Shown here in pieces: positions 6,220 to 7,594 of a stretch of DNA of 7,594 nt (positions are counted from its first letter, which is position 1; the number at the start of each line of letters is the position of its first letter). A model generated the notes under the pieces. It made no database searches and was not told the DNA's origin. It was given only the letters and a program-made list of their open reading frames with translations. The stretch is from Cryomorphaceae bacterium (GTDB taxonomy: Bacteria > Bacteroidota > Bacteroidia > Flavobacteriales > BACL11), in contig JACNFT010000104.1 in assembly GCA_014384505.1 (NCBI GenBank), positions 19,840 to 27,433 of the forward strand. Direction: 5' to 3'. Position numbers and translations under genes: made by a program.

Positions 6220-6263
6220 GCTTTATTTTACTTATATTATAAATAATATAATGGAAACTGCCA
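6213..6263. repeat. Spaced inverted repeat TGGCAGT / ACTGCCA
   Basis: Perfect 7-base arms TGGCAGT (6213-6219) and ACTGCCA (6257-6263) are 37 bases apart and enclose an A/T-rich palindrome. The left arm is also half of the 17-base palindrome at 6203-6219. This gives three related half-sites (CTGACA, TGGCAG, CTGCCA) between the divergent genes, which could allow looping or cooperative binding. Confidence 0.4.
6232..6251. repeat. A/T-only palindrome in the miaB-topA spacer
   Basis: TTATATTAT (6232-6240) and ATAATATAA (6243-6251) are perfect 9-base inverted arms with a 2-base centre. The region lies between divergent genes, so a terminator is unlikely. It may be an easily melted or bent segment or a protein-binding site. 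In DNA this AT-rich, chance is also possible. Confidence 0.35.
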
Positions 6264-6274
6264 AGTTTTTTCGA

Positions 6275-6307
6275 TTTGTTTTATTCAAAAAAAGTTTCTT
6301 TAATTTG
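6275..6307 (+). promoter_or_regulatory. Predicted topA promoter (-33 TTTG, -7 TTAATTTG)
   Basis: TTTG (6275-6278) and TTAATTTG (6300-6307) are separated by 21 bases, within the range of the Bacteroidetes housekeeping promoter. The -7 element misses only the A of TAnnTTTG and is followed by C. Transcription would start near 6313, about 18 bases before the topA ATG. This is a consensus match only. Confidence 0.4.
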
Positions 6308-6331
6308 CACAACATTTATAAAACAGAACTT

Positions 6332-7594
6332 ATGGCTAAAAATTTAGTGATTGTAGAATCACCTGCAAAGAAAAAGATAATACAAGGATTTTTGGGTAAA
6401 GACTTTGTTGTTGAGTCAAGTATTGGCCATATTAGGGATTTGCCTAAAAAAGGAGGAATGGCCATTGATATTGAAAATGGTTTTCAGCCTAATTATGTAA
6501 TATCAGAAGATAAAACTAAAGTTGTAAGTCACCTTAAGAGTGTAGCAAAAAAAGCCGAAACGGTTTGGCTTGCAACGGATGAGGATCGGGAGGGAGAGGC
6601 AATTGCTTGGCATTTAACTGAGGCCTTAAAATTAGATGCAGCTACTACCAAAAGAATTGTTTTTCATGAGATTACAAAGAAAGCAATCACTAAGGCAGTT
6701 GAAAATCCTAGAGTGTTAGATATTAATTTAGTGAATGCGCAACAAGCTAGACGTGTATTAGATAGATTAGTAGGTTTTGAGCTTTCACCTGTGCTTTGGA
6801 GGAAAGTAAAGCAAGGATTATCGGCAGGTAGAGTACAATCAGTGGCTGTACGTTTAATTGTTGAGCGTGAAAGTGAAATCACTAATTTTACTCCTGTTTC
6901 ATCTTACAAAGTAGTTGCCTTTTTTATCAATAGTGATGGTAATATAGTCAGATCGGAGTTACCTCAGAGATTTAAGGTTAATGAAGATGCATATGCATTT
7001 ATGGAAAAATGTAAGGATGCTACTTTTTCAGTAGAATCTTTAGAGCAAAAACCAGCAAAAAAGTCGCCTACTGCACCCTTTACTACTTCTACTTTACAAC
7101 AAGAGGCTTCTCGTAAGTTAGGATTTTCTGTAAATCAAACTATGATGGTGGCACAAAAATTATATGAGGGAGGTAAAATTACTTACATGAGAACAGATAG
7201 TGTTAATTTATCTCAAGATGCACTAGCTGCAGCAGAATTAGAAATTACTAATCTATATGGTGAGGAATTTGCCCAAAGAAGAGTATATACCAGTAAAGCA
7301 AAGGGAGCCCAAGAGGCGCATGAGGCAATTCGTCCTTCTTATATGAATAATAAAACAGTGGATGGTGATAGTTCACACCAAAGGTTATATGATTTGATTT
7401 GGAAAAGAACAATATCTTCTCAAATGGCTGATGCTCAGTTTGACAGAACAACAGTAAAAATTAGCATTTCAAATACAACTGAGCAATTTGTTGCAAAAGG
7501 AGAAGTAATTACTTTTGAAGGCTTTATGAAAGTTTATCTGGAAGGTAAAGATGATGAAAATGAGGAGCAAAAAGGAATGTTACCTAAGCTTGAA
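6332..7594 (+). CDS. topA: Type IA DNA topoisomerase I, 3' end cut by window
   Basis: This enzyme relaxes negative supercoils by cutting one DNA strand through a 5'-phosphotyrosine link. The frame is open for 421 codons to the window edge; family members in this phylum are roughly twice that, so about half is present. The Toprim domain begins MAKNLVIVESPAKKK with Glu9 and continues to ATDEDREGEAIAWH, giving the metal-binding Asp83, Asp85 and Glu87. NAQQARRVLDRLVGFELSP and GLSAGRVQSVAVRLIVERE are the usual type IA segments. The catalytic tyrosine is Tyr285 in ITYMRTDSVN, with Arg287 beside it and His330 in GAQEAHEAIRPS. The rest of the core and any C-terminal zinc-finger or tail domains lie outside the window. 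The ATG at 6332 gives the standard N-terminus. It is transcribed divergently from miaB. Confidence 0.98.
   Translation, partial: MAKNLVIVESPAKKKIIQGFLGKDFVVESSIGHIRDLPKKGGMAIDIENGFQPNYVISEDKTKVVSHLKSVAKKAETVWLATDEDREGEAIAWHLTEALKLDAATTKRIVFHEITKKAITKAVENPRVLDINLVNAQQARRVLDRLVGFELSPVLWRKVKQGLSAGRVQSVAVRLIVERESEITNFTPVSSYKVVAFFINSDGNIVRSELPQRFKVNEDAYAFMEKCKDATFSVESLEQKPAKKSPTAPFTTSTLQQEASRKLGFSVNQTMMVAQKLYEGGKITYMRTDSVNLSQDALAAAELEITNLYGEEFAQRRVYTSKAKGAQEAHEAIRPSYMNNKTVDGDSSHQRLYDLIWKRTISSQMADAQFDRTTVKISISNTTEQFVAKGEVITFEGFMKVYLEGKDDENEEQKGMLPKLE

Noticed and set aside
6213..6228. A second sigma-54 promoter on the plus strand (TGGCAGTGCTTTATT) toward topA.
   Set aside because: The GG is present but the GC required 10 bases further on is TT, so the -12 element is missing.
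6213..6271. The TGGCAGT/ACTGCCA repeat followed by T6 as a terminator.
   Set aside because: It sits between two divergent genes where no transcript should end, and the arms are 37 bases apart with an off-centre inner stem.
6664..7451. Minus-strand open frames inside topA (6664-6882 and 7248-7451).
   Set aside because: They overlap the conserved topoisomerase core, including the stretch just before and just after the catalytic region, and have no support of their own.

Overview
The window looks like chromosomal DNA from a Bacteroidetes bacterium, probably of the flavobacterial type. The evidence is AT-rich DNA, almost no Shine-Dalgarno sequences ahead of the start codons, at least one promoter with the Bacteroidetes -7 pattern TAnnTTTG, and protein features typical of the phylum (a MiaB with a lysine-rich insertion, a glycine-rich SecG, a Bacteroidetes-type LptE lipoprotein). 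The species cannot be named from the sequence. There is no sign of mobile DNA, CRISPR, rRNA or tRNA genes, and no stretch over 300 bases lacks a gene.

Layout. Bases 1-1593 carry groEL (minus strand, missing only its last residues), preceded by groES (1600-1881) six bases upstream. A 171-base gap (1882-2052) holds a good match to a sigma-54 (-24/-12) promoter pointing into groES, with a 29-base inverted repeat just upstream of it. Next comes a tightly packed minus-strand operon. In transcription order it is miaB (4724-6169), a sigma-54 activator without a sensory domain (3549-4721), lptE (3031-3549), a TPR protein of unknown function (2378-3031) and secG (2053-2376). Its junctions are 2 nt apart, 1 nt overlapping, 1 nt overlapping and 1 nt apart. 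A 162-base divergent promoter region (6170-6331) separates miaB from topA, which runs rightward from 6332 and leaves the window after 421 codons.

How it fits together. MiaB modifies tRNA, LptE helps insert LPS into the outer membrane, SecG belongs to the Sec translocon, and GroES/GroEL fold proteins. The shared theme is protein synthesis, export and envelope building. From general knowledge, the order miaB / sigma-54 activator / lptE / small TPR protein / secG / groES / groEL recurs in Bacteroidetes.

The most interesting point is regulatory. groESL appears to have a sigma-54 promoter, and the neighbouring operon encodes a sigma-54 activator. A CTGnCA/TGGCAG-type inverted repeat lies beside the groES promoter, and a similar one lies at the -33 position of the miaB promoter that would drive the activator gene. 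This suggests, without proving it, a small circuit in which the activator turns on the chaperonin operon and affects its own transcription.
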